Assembly (NCBI RefSeq): GCF_000739875.1
Contig: NZ_BBJR01000038.1
Coordinates: 62,001-126,000 of the forward strand
Length of the DNA: 64,000 bases
Reading direction: 5' to 3'
Source: Comamonas aquatica NBRC 14918
Lineage (GTDB): Bacteria > Pseudomonadota > Gammaproteobacteria > Burkholderiales > Burkholderiaceae_C
In this document: positions 44,407 to 53,360 of the stretch, piece by piece
Layout: each line of letters opens with the position of its first letter
How positions within the stretch are numbered: the stretch's first letter is position 1
Translations under genes and position numbers: made by a program
Notes under the pieces: generated by a model
The model's input: only the letters and a program-made list of their open reading frames with translations
Database searches by the model: none
Told to the model about the DNA's origin: nothing

Positions 44407-45282
44407 TCAACAGTGGCCGAAGCCATAGAGCTGGGCGGGGTTGTCCACCAGGATGCGGTCCATGACCGCCGTGGCGCCACACCAGGCCTGCAGCAGGTCC
44501 ACCAGGTCGGCATCGTTCACCGTGCCAGGGGCCTCGGTGGTGTGCGGCCAGTCGCTGCCCCACACCAGCCGCTCGGGCGCCGCCTGCACCAGGGCGCGGC
44601 CCAGTGGCAGCGTGTCGGCATAGCTGGGGCCGTGCACCGTGGAGCGCATGTAGGCCCCCGAGAGCTTGACCCAGGTGTTGCCGCCATCCAGCAGCCGGCG
44701 CAGCGCGCCACAGGCCTCGGCGGCCGGCCCTTGGGCCGGGTCGATGCGGCCCAGGTGGTCGATGACCAGCGGCACGGGCAGCGCGGCCAGCACGCGGGCC
44801 CACGCCACGATCTGCTGCGGGTGCATGAAAACCTGCAGGTGCCAGCCCGGCAGGCGCGCCACCTTGCGCGCCAGGGTGGTCAGCATTTCAGTGGTGGTCT
44901 CGCCCCAGGACTGCGGCGAGACAAAATTCACGCGCAGGCCACGCACCCGGCGCGCGTGCAGGCGGTCCAGCTCGGCCGCGGCCACATCGTGTGCCACCAC
45001 GGCCACGCCACGCGCATCGTCGCCGAACTGGTCCAGCGCATCCAGGGTGCAGGCGTTGTCGGTGCCATAGGTCGAAGGCGTGACCACCACCGTGCGCGAT
45101 GTGCCCAGGCGCTGCTGCAATTGCCGGTAGGCGGCCACGGGCGCATCGGGCGGTGTGCGCTCCCAGTGCGGCGACGGGGCGAAGCGCGGGTCGAAGATGT
45201 GCATGTGGCTGTCGCAGGCCAGCGGCGGCAGCGCGCGCGCGGGCCGGTTCAGGCCCACGGAATGCGGTACGGCAGCGGTCAT
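44407..45282 (-). CDS. Amidohydrolase-2 family lactonase or isomerase (COG3618-like), copy 1
   Basis: A 291-residue TIM-barrel hydrolase. It has the metal motif CDSHMHIFDPRF (His26, His28), VVTPSTYGTDNACTLDAL, VIDHLGRIDP and the C-terminal WGSDWPH Asp. The family includes 2-pyrone-4,6-dicarboxylate hydrolase and D-galactarolactone isomerase; the PSTYGTDN block reminds me most of the latter. Its start overlaps the stop of the Bug protein gene upstream (ATGA at 45279-45282), so the two are translationally coupled. A paralogue with a similar partner lies at 50306. Confidence 0.87.
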   Translation of the reverse strand: MTAAVPHSVGLNRPARALPPLACDSHMHIFDPRFAPSPHWERTPPDAPVAAYRQLQQRLGTSRTVVVTPSTYGTDNACTLDALDQFGDDARGVAVVAHDVAAAELDRLHARRVRGLRVNFVSPQSWGETTTEMLTTLARKVARLPGWHLQVFMHPQQIVAWARVLAALPVPLVIDHLGRIDPAQGPAAEACGALRRLLDGGNTWVKLSGAYMRSTVHGPSYADTLPLGRALVQAAPERLVWGSDWPHTTEAPGTVNDADLVDLLQAWCGATAVMDRILVDNPAQLYGFGHC

Positions 45283-46250
45283 TGCTTGTCGAGGCCGACC
45301 TTGGCGGCCACGGCCTCCCACAGTTGCGCATCGGCCTTGAGCTTGTCGGCGAAGGCCGGGCCGCTGACCACGCCGGGCACCGCGCCCAGGTCGTCGGCGA
45401 AGGCCTGCACATCGGCACTGGCCATCGCGGTTGCGATTTCCTTGCGCAGCTTTTCCAGCACTGGCTCGGGCGTGCCCTTGGCAGCCCACAGGCCCGTGAA
45501 ATTGACGACCTTGTAGGCGGGTGCGCCCGCCTGGGCGAAGGTGGGGACGCCCGGCATTGCCTTCAGCCGCTGGTCGCCGCTCACGGCCAGCAGGCGCACC
45601 TTGCCGCCGCGCACCTGCCCCATCACACCGGGGGTGGAGGCGATCTGGAAGTCGATGGTGCCGCTCAGCAACGCCATCGTGGCCTCGCCCGCGCCCTTGA
45701 ACGGTACGTGGGTGGCCTTCAATCCGCTGGCACCTTCCAGCGCCACGGTGGCGAAGTGCGGCATGGTGCCGGCGCCACCCGTGCCGTAGTTGAGCTTGCC
45801 GGGTTGGGCCTGCGAGTACGCCACCATGTCGCCCAGTGTCTTGAACGGCGAGTTGGCGGCCACCACCACCGCCGTGGGCGCGAAGTTGAAGCCGGCCACG
45901 GGCACCAGGTCCTGCGCATAGTCCCACGGTAATTTCTTAAAGACATGCGGCAGGATCGAGTACGTGGTGTCGTTGGCCATCAGCGTGTAGCCGTCGCCGG
46001 GCGAACGCGCCATCTGCGCCGCGCCGATGGTGCCGGTGGCGCCGGCCTTGTTCTCCACATAGAAGCTCTGACCGGTCTGCTCGGTGAGCTTCTGCGCGAT
46101 GCGGCGTGTCACCTGGTCCACGGCGCCGCCGGGCGGGTACGGCACGACGATCTTGACGGGCTTTTCCGGATACGCCGTTTGCGCCTGTGCACCGGCAGCG
46201 GCACAAGCCAGCGCCAGGACGGCGCACAGGGTTAATTTCATGCGATTCAT
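45279..46250 (-). CDS. Bug family (TTT) solute-binding protein, partner of amidohydrolase copy 1
   Basis: A 323-residue periplasmic protein with signal peptide LTLCAVLALACAAAGAQAQ and mature start AYPEKPVKIVVPYPPGGAVD. Family marks are NKAGATGTIGAAQMARSPGD and THVPFKGAGEATMALL. The start at 46250 is set by a GGAGAC site seven bases before it; a longer frame exists. The ATGA overlap with the amidohydrolase suggests that the bound ligand is that enzyme's substrate or a precursor. Confidence 0.87.
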   Translation of the reverse strand: MNRMKLTLCAVLALACAAAGAQAQTAYPEKPVKIVVPYPPGGAVDQVTRRIAQKLTEQTGQSFYVENKAGATGTIGAAQMARSPGDGYTLMANDTTYSILPHVFKKLPWDYAQDLVPVAGFNFAPTAVVVAANSPFKTLGDMVAYSQAQPGKLNYGTGGAGTMPHFATVALEGASGLKATHVPFKGAGEATMALLSGTIDFQIASTPGVMGQVRGGKVRLLAVSGDQRLKAMPGVPTFAQAGAPAYKVVNFTGLWAAKGTPEPVLEKLRKEIATAMASADVQAFADDLGAVPGVVSGPAFADKLKADAQLWEAVAAKVGLDKQ

Positions 46251-46403
46251 GGGCTTTGTCTCCATTGGAAATGCCAGGCTGCGCGCCAAGATGGCGTTGG
46301 CGCCTGGCTTGTTCTGCACCACGCCGGTGGGGCCGCTGGCGGCAAGGCCAAACACCCACTGCACCGGCTTGAAAGGCTAGGCCTGTGCAAACCAGGCTCT
46401 TTT

Positions 46404-46422
46404 TGCTATTTATTAAATAGCA
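46404..46422. promoter_or_regulatory. 19-bp perfect palindrome between two Bug genes
   Basis: TGCTATTTA-T-TAAATAGCA lies in an AT-rich 220 bp gap before the Bug gene at 45279-46250. A separate promoter and operator for the downstream genes is likely; a terminator for the upstream gene is the alternative, but no T run follows on the minus strand. Confidence 0.5.
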
Positions 46423-46471
46423 TTTATTACTTATCCGTAAAGCTCCAGGCGAGGATTAGATTGAGAAAGGC

Positions 46472-47443
46472 CTACTCTTTCTTGATGCCAGCGGCCTTGA
46501 TGGTCTCGGCCCACCGTGCAGACTCTGCTGCAAGGCGCTTACGGAACTCATCCGGCTGCGAGCCCACGATCTCAGAGCCCAGCGCTTCGAAGCGCGCCTT
46601 GACCTCGGGCATCGCCAGCACTTCCCGAACGGCGGCGTTGAGCCGGGTCACGATGTCAGCGGGCGTGGCGCTGGGCACGAACATGCCGTTCCACTCATAG
46701 ACCTCGTAGCCCTTCACACCGGTTTCGCTGATCGTGGGAACCGTAGGAAACAAAGGGTTGCGCTTGCCCGAGGTGATGGCCAGAGGCTTGAGCGCCCCAC
46801 CCTTGATGTGGCTGCTCAGCGCGGGCAGGTTGAAAAATCCCATTTCCACTTCACCCGCCAGAATCGCCTGCAACGCCAATCCGCCAGCGCGGTACGGCAC
46901 GTGCAACATCTTGATACCTACGCCCTGGCTGAACAGCTCGGAGCCCATGTACTGCACCGTGCCCTGGCCACCGGAGCAGAAGGTCAGCTTGCCTGGCGCA
47001 TTGGCTGCTGCGGCGATGAGTTCCTGCAGCGTGTTGTAGGGCGAATTCTTGGGCACCACGGCCAGCATCGGCGTCACGCCAACCAACGCCACCGGCTCCA
47101 GGTCCTTCGCAGCATCGAACGGTAGCTTCTGCAGATGGGGGTTGATAGACAACGGTGTTGCGTCGTACAGCACCGTGTAGCCATCCGCCGCAGCCTGCGC
47201 GACCGATGCCGCACCGATGACACCGCTGGCACCCGCCTTGTTCAGGACAACGACAGACACTTGCAGCTTGGTCCCCAGATGCTGGGCCAGCACCCGAGCC
47301 AGAGCATCGGCAGTGCCACCCGGTGCGTAGGGCACCACCAGCGTGATCGGCTTGCTCGGCCAGTTCGATGCTGCAGCGGGAAGCGCGCCGAATCCTGAGG
47401 CTGCCAGGACAGCGGCGAACACATTGAAATTGCGACGATTCAT
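46472..47443 (-). CDS. Bug family (TTT) solute-binding protein
   Basis: A 323-residue periplasmic protein. The signal peptide starts MNRRNFNVFAAVLAASGFGA and the mature part NWPSKPITLVVPYAPGGTAD. Marks are NKAGASGVIGAASVAQAAAD and LHVPYRAGGLALQAIL. An AAAGGAGACC site precedes the ATG. It follows the hydroxyacid dehydrogenase gene on the same strand. No TctA or TctB gene is nearby. It probably binds a carboxylate fed to the adjacent enzymes. Confidence 0.87.
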   Translation of the reverse strand: MNRRNFNVFAAVLAASGFGALPAAASNWPSKPITLVVPYAPGGTADALARVLAQHLGTKLQVSVVVLNKAGASGVIGAASVAQAAADGYTVLYDATPLSINPHLQKLPFDAAKDLEPVALVGVTPMLAVVPKNSPYNTLQELIAAAANAPGKLTFCSGGQGTVQYMGSELFSQGVGIKMLHVPYRAGGLALQAILAGEVEMGFFNLPALSSHIKGGALKPLAITSGKRNPLFPTVPTISETGVKGYEVYEWNGMFVPSATPADIVTRLNAAVREVLAMPEVKARFEALGSEIVGSQPDEFRKRLAAESARWAETIKAAGIKKE

Positions 47444-47524
47444 GGCCTATGGTCTCCTTTGGAATTGAAATGGATGCACATCAGAAAGGGCAATGAATCC
47501 GCATGACGGATCCATTGCCCCCTC

Positions 47525-48457
47525 TCAGACCGTGGCAGTTCGGTGCAACACCGCCAGCGCGTTGCGCGCGGCGCCCACACCCATGTTGACGTAGGCATCG
47601 CTGGTCACACCGCCGATGTGGGGGCTGAGGATGAAGCGTGGCTCGCCCTGAAAGGGGTGGCCGGCCGTCATCGGCTCCACCGCAAAGCTGTCCAGGCCAG
47701 CAGCCATCACCTGGCCGGAACGCACAGCGTCCAACAGTGCGGTTTCGTCGATCAGGCCACCGCGCGCCGTGTTCACCACGATCACGCCGGGCTTGCACTG
47801 CGCCAGCGTGGCAGCGTTCAGCATGCCGCGGTTCTCGTCGGTCAGCGGGCAGTGCAGCGAGATGGCATCGGCCTCGCGCCAGATGGTTTCGAGCGGAACG
47901 CTATGCACATAGTCCGGCAGGTGCTTGGCGAACGGGTCGAAGCCGATCACGCGCATGCCCAGGGCGTCGGCCATCTTGGCGAAGCGCAGGCCGATGGCGC
48001 CCAGGCCCACCAGGCCCACGGTGCGGCCACCCAGCTCCAGGCTCTTGTGCGTGGCCTTGTCCCAGTGGCCGGCGTGCATGCGGGCATCGAGCTGCACCAC
48101 CGACTTGGCGCAGGCGAGCAACAGTGCCAGGGCCTGTTCGGCCACGGCGGCGGCGTTGGCGCCCACAGCGGCCACCACCTCAATGTCACGCGCTTTCGCC
48201 GCCACCTTGTCGATGGTGTCGGTGCCGCTACCGTGCTTGGAGATGACCTTGAGCGACGGGGCCGCGTCCATCACGGCCGCGCCCACCTTGCCGTAGCGCA
48301 CGATGATGGCCACAGGGTCGTGCTGCTTGCACAAGGCCAGCATGTCCTCTTCGGTGGGGGCCTTGCCGGCGTAAACGATCTCGTAGCCGGTGAGCAGGTC
48401 CAGCGCCTGTTGCGCCAGGTCGGCACCTGTGATGATGAGGGCGGGTTTGGTGCTCAC
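47525..48457 (-). CDS. D-2-hydroxyacid dehydrogenase
   Basis: A 310-residue NAD-dependent dehydrogenase of the D-3-phosphoglycerate/2-hydroxyacid family. The Rossmann motif is GLVGLGAIGLRFAKMADALG; catalytic Arg is in NTARGGLID and His in FILSPHIGGVTSDAY. The N-terminal catalytic part has IVRYGKVGAAVMDAAPSLKV. The start is GTG at 48457 with a good AAGGAG site, overlapping the stop of the aldolase gene by four bases. The pair suggests successive steps on a hydroxy or oxo acid. Confidence 0.87.
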   Translation of the reverse strand: MSTKPALIITGADLAQQALDLLTGYEIVYAGKAPTEEDMLALCKQHDPVAIIVRYGKVGAAVMDAAPSLKVISKHGSGTDTIDKVAAKARDIEVVAAVGANAAAVAEQALALLLACAKSVVQLDARMHAGHWDKATHKSLELGGRTVGLVGLGAIGLRFAKMADALGMRVIGFDPFAKHLPDYVHSVPLETIWREADAISLHCPLTDENRGMLNAATLAQCKPGVIVVNTARGGLIDETALLDAVRSGQVMAAGLDSFAVEPMTAGHPFQGEPRFILSPHIGGVTSDAYVNMGVGAARNALAVLHRTATV

Positions 48458-49140
48458 AGCGATTCTCCTTCCTTCAGCACGCCGGCGGCGCGCAGTGCGG
48501 CGGGCAGCCACTTCGATGCCGTGTCGCCACGCGCGATCGCTTCGATGCGTGCGGCCTCGTCGGCCACCTTCTTGTCGGCCAGGGCCATCATGGCGGGCGC
48601 CTTGGCGCGTTCGATCACGACCACGCCGTCGGCGTCGCCCACCACCAGGTCACCGGGGTTCACCACGGTGCCGCCGGCCGAGATGGGGTGGTTGATGCGA
48701 CCGGGCACGTACTTGGTGGGACCGGCGGGGTTGAAGCCGGCGCTGAACACGGGGAAGTCCAGGTCCAGGATTTCCAGCTTGTCGCGGATGGCACCGTCAA
48801 CGATCACGCCGGCCAGGCCAATCTTCTTGCAGGCGCTGAGCATCAGCGTGCCCATCAGGGCGGCCGTCTGGTCGCCCTTGCCATCGATCACCAGCACGTC
48901 GCCGGGCTTCGCCAGCGCGATGGCGGCGTGGATCATCAGGTTGTCGCCGGGGCGCACCTCGACGGTGAAGGCGGGGCCTGCCACCTTCATGTCCTGGTGC
49001 ACGGGGGCGACGCGGGCGTGCATGGTGCCGCGGCGGCCTGCCACGTCGGCCAGGATGGCAGCCTGGAAGGTACTGGCTTTGGCAACGACATCGGCGCTGA
49101 CGCGTTCGATGTCACGGATGACTTCGGGAAGTTGGCTCAT
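48454..49140 (-). CDS. RraA-family aldolase (HMG/CHA aldolase type)
   Basis: A 228-residue protein of the RraA/HMG-CHA aldolase family. Catalytic Arg119 and Asp120 are in GVIVDGAIRDKLE, and the DGKGD motif (86-90) follows DVLVI. A C-terminal tail beyond the RraA core (VADEAARIEAIARGDTASKW) is typical of aldolases that split 4-hydroxy-4-methyl-2-oxoglutarate or 4-carboxy-4-hydroxy-2-oxoadipate, rather than of the RNase E inhibitor. Many members also decarboxylate oxaloacetate. The start could be 49140 or 49152. Confidence 0.85.
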   Translation of the reverse strand: MSQLPEVIRDIERVSADVVAKASTFQAAILADVAGRRGTMHARVAPVHQDMKVAGPAFTVEVRPGDNLMIHAAIALAKPGDVLVIDGKGDQTAALMGTLMLSACKKIGLAGVIVDGAIRDKLEILDLDFPVFSAGFNPAGPTKYVPGRINHPISAGGTVVNPGDLVVGDADGVVVIERAKAPAMMALADKKVADEAARIEAIARGDTASKWLPAALRAAGVLKEGESL

Positions 49141-49266
49141 GGTGATGCTCATTGGGTGAAATAAAAGAAAAAGTGGCATGGCTGACGCCACAGCGGCAAC
49201 GGTTCAGTCGCGGTTCACTTGGCACTGCTGGCAACGACGGCAGCGGTGGCGGGTGGACCAAACTCC

Positions 49267-50286
49267 TTATTCAGCTTTGATGTTTCCGTCTTTGATGACC
49301 TTGGCCCACTTGGCGGAATCGGCCTTCTGCAGGTCACCCAGTTGCTTGGGTGTGCCGCCGACCAGCGTGACTCCCAGCTTGTCGACCAGGGACACGACGG
49401 CCGGGTCCTTCAGGGCGTTATTGATTTCGTGGTTCAGGCGCTGCACCACTGCGGTGGGCGTCTTGGCGGGCGCAAACACGGCCTGCCATTGCTCGACCAC
49501 GAAGTCCTTCATCCCGACCTCGCCCATGGTGGGCACAGCGGGCAGCGCCTTGAGCCGCTGGCCCGAGGTGACGGCCAATGCCCGCAGCTTGCCGGCCTGC
49601 ACGTGGGGCAGCGCGGCGGCCACGGGCGCGAACATGAACTGCACCTGCCCCGCCAGCGTGTCCTGCAGGGCAGGCGTATCGCCCTTGTAGGGCACGTGGA
49701 TGAAGCGTGCGCCCGTCTGCTGCTGCAGCAATTCCCCTTGCATCTGCAAGATGGTGCCGTTGCCGCCCGAGGCATAGGCCAACTGGCCCGGCTGGGCCTT
49801 GGCCGCGGCCACCAGCTCGGCCACTGTCTGGAACGGCTGGTTCACCCCTACCACCAAAATGTGCGGAATGGTGCCGATGGTCACCACTGGCTCAAAACCG
49901 GCGATGGGGTCGTAAGGCAGCTTGCCCAACAAATGCGGCGCGATGGCCTGCGGGCCGATGGAGGTGCCAAGCACGGTGTAGCCGTCCGGCGCGGCCTTGG
50001 CGACGTAGGCAGCACCGATGGTGCCTGTGGCCCCTGCCTTGTTGTCCACGATCACGTTCGTCCCGAGAGACATGCCTACGCGTTGCGCCACGTTGCGCCC
50101 CAGCACGTCGGTGCTGCCGCCCGGCGGATACGGCACCACCCAGGTGATGACTTTGCCGGCGGGCCAGTCTCCTTGTGCCTGCGCTGGAGACACAGACAGC
50201 AGCCCCAACAGCGCAGCGCCTGCGGCAGTGATCAGGATGCGGCGTGTGCGACCCGGTGAGAAAGAGGTGGCAGTCGATACGTTCAT
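49267..50286 (-). CDS. Bug family (TTT) solute-binding protein
   Basis: A 339-residue periplasmic binding protein. A long basic N-region (SPGRTRRILITAAGAALLGL) leads into the signal peptide, and the mature part begins WPAGKVITWVVPYPPGGSTD. Marks are NKAGATGTIGAAYVAKAAPD and IHVPYKGDTPALQDTL. A GGAGAC site precedes the ATG. It lies between an amidohydrolase and the RraA-type aldolase. Confidence 0.87.
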   Translation of the reverse strand: MNVSTATSFSPGRTRRILITAAGAALLGLLSVSPAQAQGDWPAGKVITWVVPYPPGGSTDVLGRNVAQRVGMSLGTNVIVDNKAGATGTIGAAYVAKAAPDGYTVLGTSIGPQAIAPHLLGKLPYDPIAGFEPVVTIGTIPHILVVGVNQPFQTVAELVAAAKAQPGQLAYASGGNGTILQMQGELLQQQTGARFIHVPYKGDTPALQDTLAGQVQFMFAPVAAALPHVQAGKLRALAVTSGQRLKALPAVPTMGEVGMKDFVVEQWQAVFAPAKTPTAVVQRLNHEINNALKDPAVVSLVDKLGVTLVGGTPKQLGDLQKADSAKWAKVIKDGNIKAE

Positions 50287-50305
50287 GTTTGTCTCCGGAT
50301 GGTTG

Positions 50306-51229
50306 TTATGAGGACGCAAGAGGCGCGAAGCCGTACAGTGCCGCCGGGTTGTCCACCAGCACGCACTGCAGCGTGGTGGGGCCCCCGTTTTGTTGGACCC
50401 AGTCATTCAAGCGGTCGATCTGCCTGGCGTCGTCAGGCATGGGCTGCAACCCAGATGAGGCCGTGGCATGCGGCCAGTCGCTGCCCCACAGCACGCGCTG
50501 GGGTGCGGCGCGCAGGTAGCCTGCGGCCAGCGCATCAAGCGCCGGGTCGTCGACATGGTGGTGTTCACTCACGATGTAGCCGCCGGACAACTTGATCCAC
50601 GCTTGCCCGCCCTGCAGCAGATCAAGCAGCAGGGCATGGACGGGGTGTCGACCGGCCAGCCTGGGAGCGATGCGCCCGAAGTGGTCGAACACCACAGGCA
50701 CCGGAAGCTGGCGCAACACCTTCGCCTGCGTGACCAGCATGTCCGGCGCCATCAGCAACTGCAGGTGCCAGCCCAGCGGGGCGATGCGGTGCGCCAGCGG
50801 CCGCAACAAGTCCACCGAACCCGACACGCCGAGCGACAGATTCAGTCGCACGCCGCATACGCCGAGGGCATGCAGGCGCTGCAGTTCGGCATCACTCTCG
50901 CTGCCGTCGATCACTGCCACGCCCCGGGCATCGGACCCCAGAGAGGCCAGTGCTTCCAGCATGCAGCGGTTGTCGGTGCCGTAGGTGGACGGGGTGACCA
51001 GCACGGTGCGCGTGGTGCCAATGCGCTGTTGCAAGGCGCGGTAGTCCTGTACCGAGGCATCGGGCGGCAGCAGCCTGGCCCCCGGGGTCGCCGGGAAGCG
51101 GCTGTCGTAGACGTGCACATGGCAGTCGCAAGCGCCCGCCGGGAGTGCCGTGCGGGGCGCAGCAGTGCCCGCTGAGAAGCGTACGGGCCTGGCCTGGCTG
51201 TCGCGATGCATGTCGATGTCCATTCGCAT
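50306..51229 (-). CDS. Amidohydrolase-2 family lactonase or isomerase (COG3618-like), copy 2
   Basis: A 307-residue paralogue of the protein at 44407-45282. It keeps the metal motif CDCHVHVYDSRF (His37, His39), VLVTPSTYGTDNRCMLEAL, VVFDHFGRIAP and WGSDWPHA. It is flanked by Bug genes on both sides with gaps of 19 and 17 bp. The start is uncertain (51229, 51223 or 51211); none has a strong ribosome binding site. Confidence 0.86.
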   Translation of the reverse strand: MRMDIDMHRDSQARPVRFSAGTAAPRTALPAGACDCHVHVYDSRFPATPGARLLPPDASVQDYRALQQRIGTTRTVLVTPSTYGTDNRCMLEALASLGSDARGVAVIDGSESDAELQRLHALGVCGVRLNLSLGVSGSVDLLRPLAHRIAPLGWHLQLLMAPDMLVTQAKVLRQLPVPVVFDHFGRIAPRLAGRHPVHALLLDLLQGGQAWIKLSGGYIVSEHHHVDDPALDALAAGYLRAAPQRVLWGSDWPHATASSGLQPMPDDARQIDRLNDWVQQNGGPTTLQCVLVDNPAALYGFAPLASS

Positions 51230-51246
51230 CGAGAACGAATGCGAGC

Positions 51247-52251
51247 TCAGTTCAGGCTGGCGCCCGAGTCCTTCACGATCTTGGCCCAGCGCGGCACTTC
51301 GGCTTGCAGCAACTGGCCGAAATCCTTGGTGCTACCGCCCAGGACATCGCCGCCTTCGGAGCGCAATTTCTCGGCGACGTCCGGCTCAGCCAGGGCGGCG
51401 TTGATGGCGGTGTTCAGCTTTTGCACCACCGCGTCAGGGGTGCCCGCCGGCGTCAATATGCCGAACCAGGTGATGGCCTCAAAGTTCTGGCTGCCCGATT
51501 CGGACATGGTCGGGGTCGAGGGCAACTGGCCCGAGCGCTGCTTGGAGGTGACCATCAAGGGGTGCAGCTTTTCATTACGCACCTGACCGATCAGCGAGGG
51601 GATCGAGCCCACGAACAGATCGATTTGCCCGCCGGACAAATCCGTGATCGCCTGCGCGATCCCCTTGTAGGGAATGTGGCGCAGCTTGATGCCGGTGGCC
51701 TGCTCCACCTGCGTCACCGCCAGATGGGCCACCGTGCCGTTGCCGGAATAGCCCACGGTGATCACGTCCGGCTTGGCCTTGGCGAGCTTGAGCACTTCGG
51801 CCATCGACTTGAAGGAGGTACCCGCACCGCTGACCATGAGGATGGGCGAGGACGACACCAGGGCCACGGGCACCAGGTCCTTCAGCGGGTCATAGGGCAG
51901 CTTCTTGTACAGGGCCGGGTTGATGGCCAGGTTGCTGGTCTGGCCCATGACCAGGGTGTAGCCGTCGGGCATGGACTTGGCGGCGGCATCCACCCCCAGG
52001 TTGCCCCCCGCGCCGGGGCGGTTGTCGACGACGATGTTCCAGCTGGTTTTCTCGGTGATTTTTTGCGCCACGGAACGCGCAATCATGTCCGTGCCACCAC
52101 CGGGCGGGAAAGGCACGATCAGGCGGATGGGCTTGGCCGGGTAGGCGGCTTGCGCCTGCGCACCCACCGCGGCCGTGGCCAGCAGGGTGGCGCCGAACAC
52201 CCAGGTGCACAGGCGTGCCGGGGTGGAAAGGACTCGTTTCGTGATGGTCAT
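51247..52251 (-). CDS. Bug family (TTT) solute-binding protein, first gene of the cluster
   Basis: A 334-residue periplasmic binding protein with signal peptide LCTWVFGATLLATAAVGAQA and mature start AYPAKPIRLIVPFPPGGGTD. Marks are NRPGAGGNLGVDAAAKSMPD and RHIPYKGIAQAITDL. A CGGAGAC site precedes the ATG. It is the first leftward gene after the IclR divergence point and so is the best candidate for direct control by that regulator. Confidence 0.88.
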   Translation of the reverse strand: MTITKRVLSTPARLCTWVFGATLLATAAVGAQAQAAYPAKPIRLIVPFPPGGGTDMIARSVAQKITEKTSWNIVVDNRPGAGGNLGVDAAAKSMPDGYTLVMGQTSNLAINPALYKKLPYDPLKDLVPVALVSSSPILMVSGAGTSFKSMAEVLKLAKAKPDVITVGYSGNGTVAHLAVTQVEQATGIKLRHIPYKGIAQAITDLSGGQIDLFVGSIPSLIGQVRNEKLHPLMVTSKQRSGQLPSTPTMSESGSQNFEAITWFGILTPAGTPDAVVQKLNTAINAALAEPDVAEKLRSEGGDVLGGSTKDFGQLLQAEVPRWAKIVKDSGASLN

Positions 52252-52344
52252 GCGTTGTCTCCGTCTTGTGTTTTGGAATATCCGCCCGGTCTTTGCGCCA
52301 GGTGGTGCACGACTGTAGAAAAAAGTTTCGCTGCGTACAATGAT

Positions 52345-52361
52345 GTTTCGAACAGTGAAAC
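52345..52361. promoter_or_regulatory. Candidate IclR operator and promoter
   Basis: GTTTC and GAAAC flank seven bases, 10 bp before the iclR-type ATG; a further GTTTCG lies at 52325. TACAAT at 52336-52341 could be a -10 element for the rightward gene. Confidence 0.5.
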
Positions 52362-52371
52362 CAATTCCACC

Positions 52372-53208
52372 ATGAGCAACCCTTCCCACCGCCGCACACC
52401 GCCGCGCGCTGACGCGACCTCGGTCCAGGCCCCCCCCTCCCCAGGAGCCCTGCCTGGCGATGCCGATGACAACCAGCCCCCCTCGACCGGCAGCGTGACG
52501 GCAGTCCTGCGCGCGATGCAGGTGCTGGATGCTTTTGCCCTGGGAGAGTCCCACCTGCCACTGGCCGAACTCAGCCGTCGCTGCCAGCTGCACAAGACCA
52601 CGGTGCTGCGCATCGCCCGCACCCTGGCCCTGTCGGGCTATCTGGTGCAGCGCGAGGATGGGGACTGGCGCCTGGGCCCTGCGGCAGGCTGGCTGGGCGC
52701 ACGCTACCAGGCCGGCTTCGACGTGCAGAACGTGCTGGAACCTGCGCTGCGCGCCCTGACCCTGGCCAGCGGAGAAAGTGCCGCGTTCTATGTCCGGGAA
52801 GGGAATGTGAGAACCTGCCTGGTGCGTGTCGAAGGTCCCCAGGCCTTGCGCCACCATGCCCGCATGGGCGAAGGCCTACCGCTGGACCGGGGATCACCAG
52901 GACGCGTGATCCTGGCCTTTTCCGGGGAGCCCGGCGAGCTGTACGAAGACATCCGCCAGCGCGGCTATCACTGGTCCATCGGCGAGCGTGAACAAGGGGT
53001 GGCCACCATTTCCGCCCCGGTTTTCGGCAAGCACTGGCGGCTGCTGGGATCGGTGTGCGTGTCAGGTCCGGCCTCACGCCTGTCGCAGCAAAGGCTGGAG
53101 GAGATCGCGCCGACGGTAATTGCGGCGGCCAATCAACTGTCCTACGAACTGGCCGGCAACACCGGCACGACCACCACGCCGGCCAGGGTCAGCCATTGGC
53201 ACCCGTGA
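52372..53208 (+). CDS. IclR-family regulator
   Basis: A 278-residue IclR-type regulator. After a Pro-rich N-terminal extension of about 40 residues comes the winged helix (AVLRAMQVLDAFALGESHLP, then LAELSRRCQLHKTTVLRI). The C-terminal GAF-like effector domain includes SGESAAFYVREGN, HARMGEGLPLDRGSPGRVIL and SAPVFG. It is divergent from the catabolic run of Bug, amidohydrolase and aldolase genes and is their likely regulator. Confidence 0.88.
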   Translation: MSNPSHRRTPPRADATSVQAPPSPGALPGDADDNQPPSTGSVTAVLRAMQVLDAFALGESHLPLAELSRRCQLHKTTVLRIARTLALSGYLVQREDGDWRLGPAAGWLGARYQAGFDVQNVLEPALRALTLASGESAAFYVREGNVRTCLVRVEGPQALRHHARMGEGLPLDRGSPGRVILAFSGEPGELYEDIRQRGYHWSIGEREQGVATISAPVFGKHWRLLGSVCVSGPASRLSQQRLEEIAPTVIAAANQLSYELAGNTGTTTTPARVSHWHP

Positions 53209-53360
53209 CCCATTGATGGGGTATCGCCGCGCGCACTGCGGCAAGTTTCAAGGGCACCGGTGGGCGTAGGCCATGCAGGTGCAGGCGCCTCCGCGAGCCC
53301 CCATGTTCGTCGGAACCGGCTGCGGGCCGTTGGTCCCCCCGAAAGCCTGGCAATCACAGC

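Noticed and set aside
41413-52251. Catabolic cluster considered as an integrated genomic island
   Set aside because: No integrase, transposase, tRNA target or flanking direct repeat was found, and the base composition is similar to the surroundings apart from short promoter regions.
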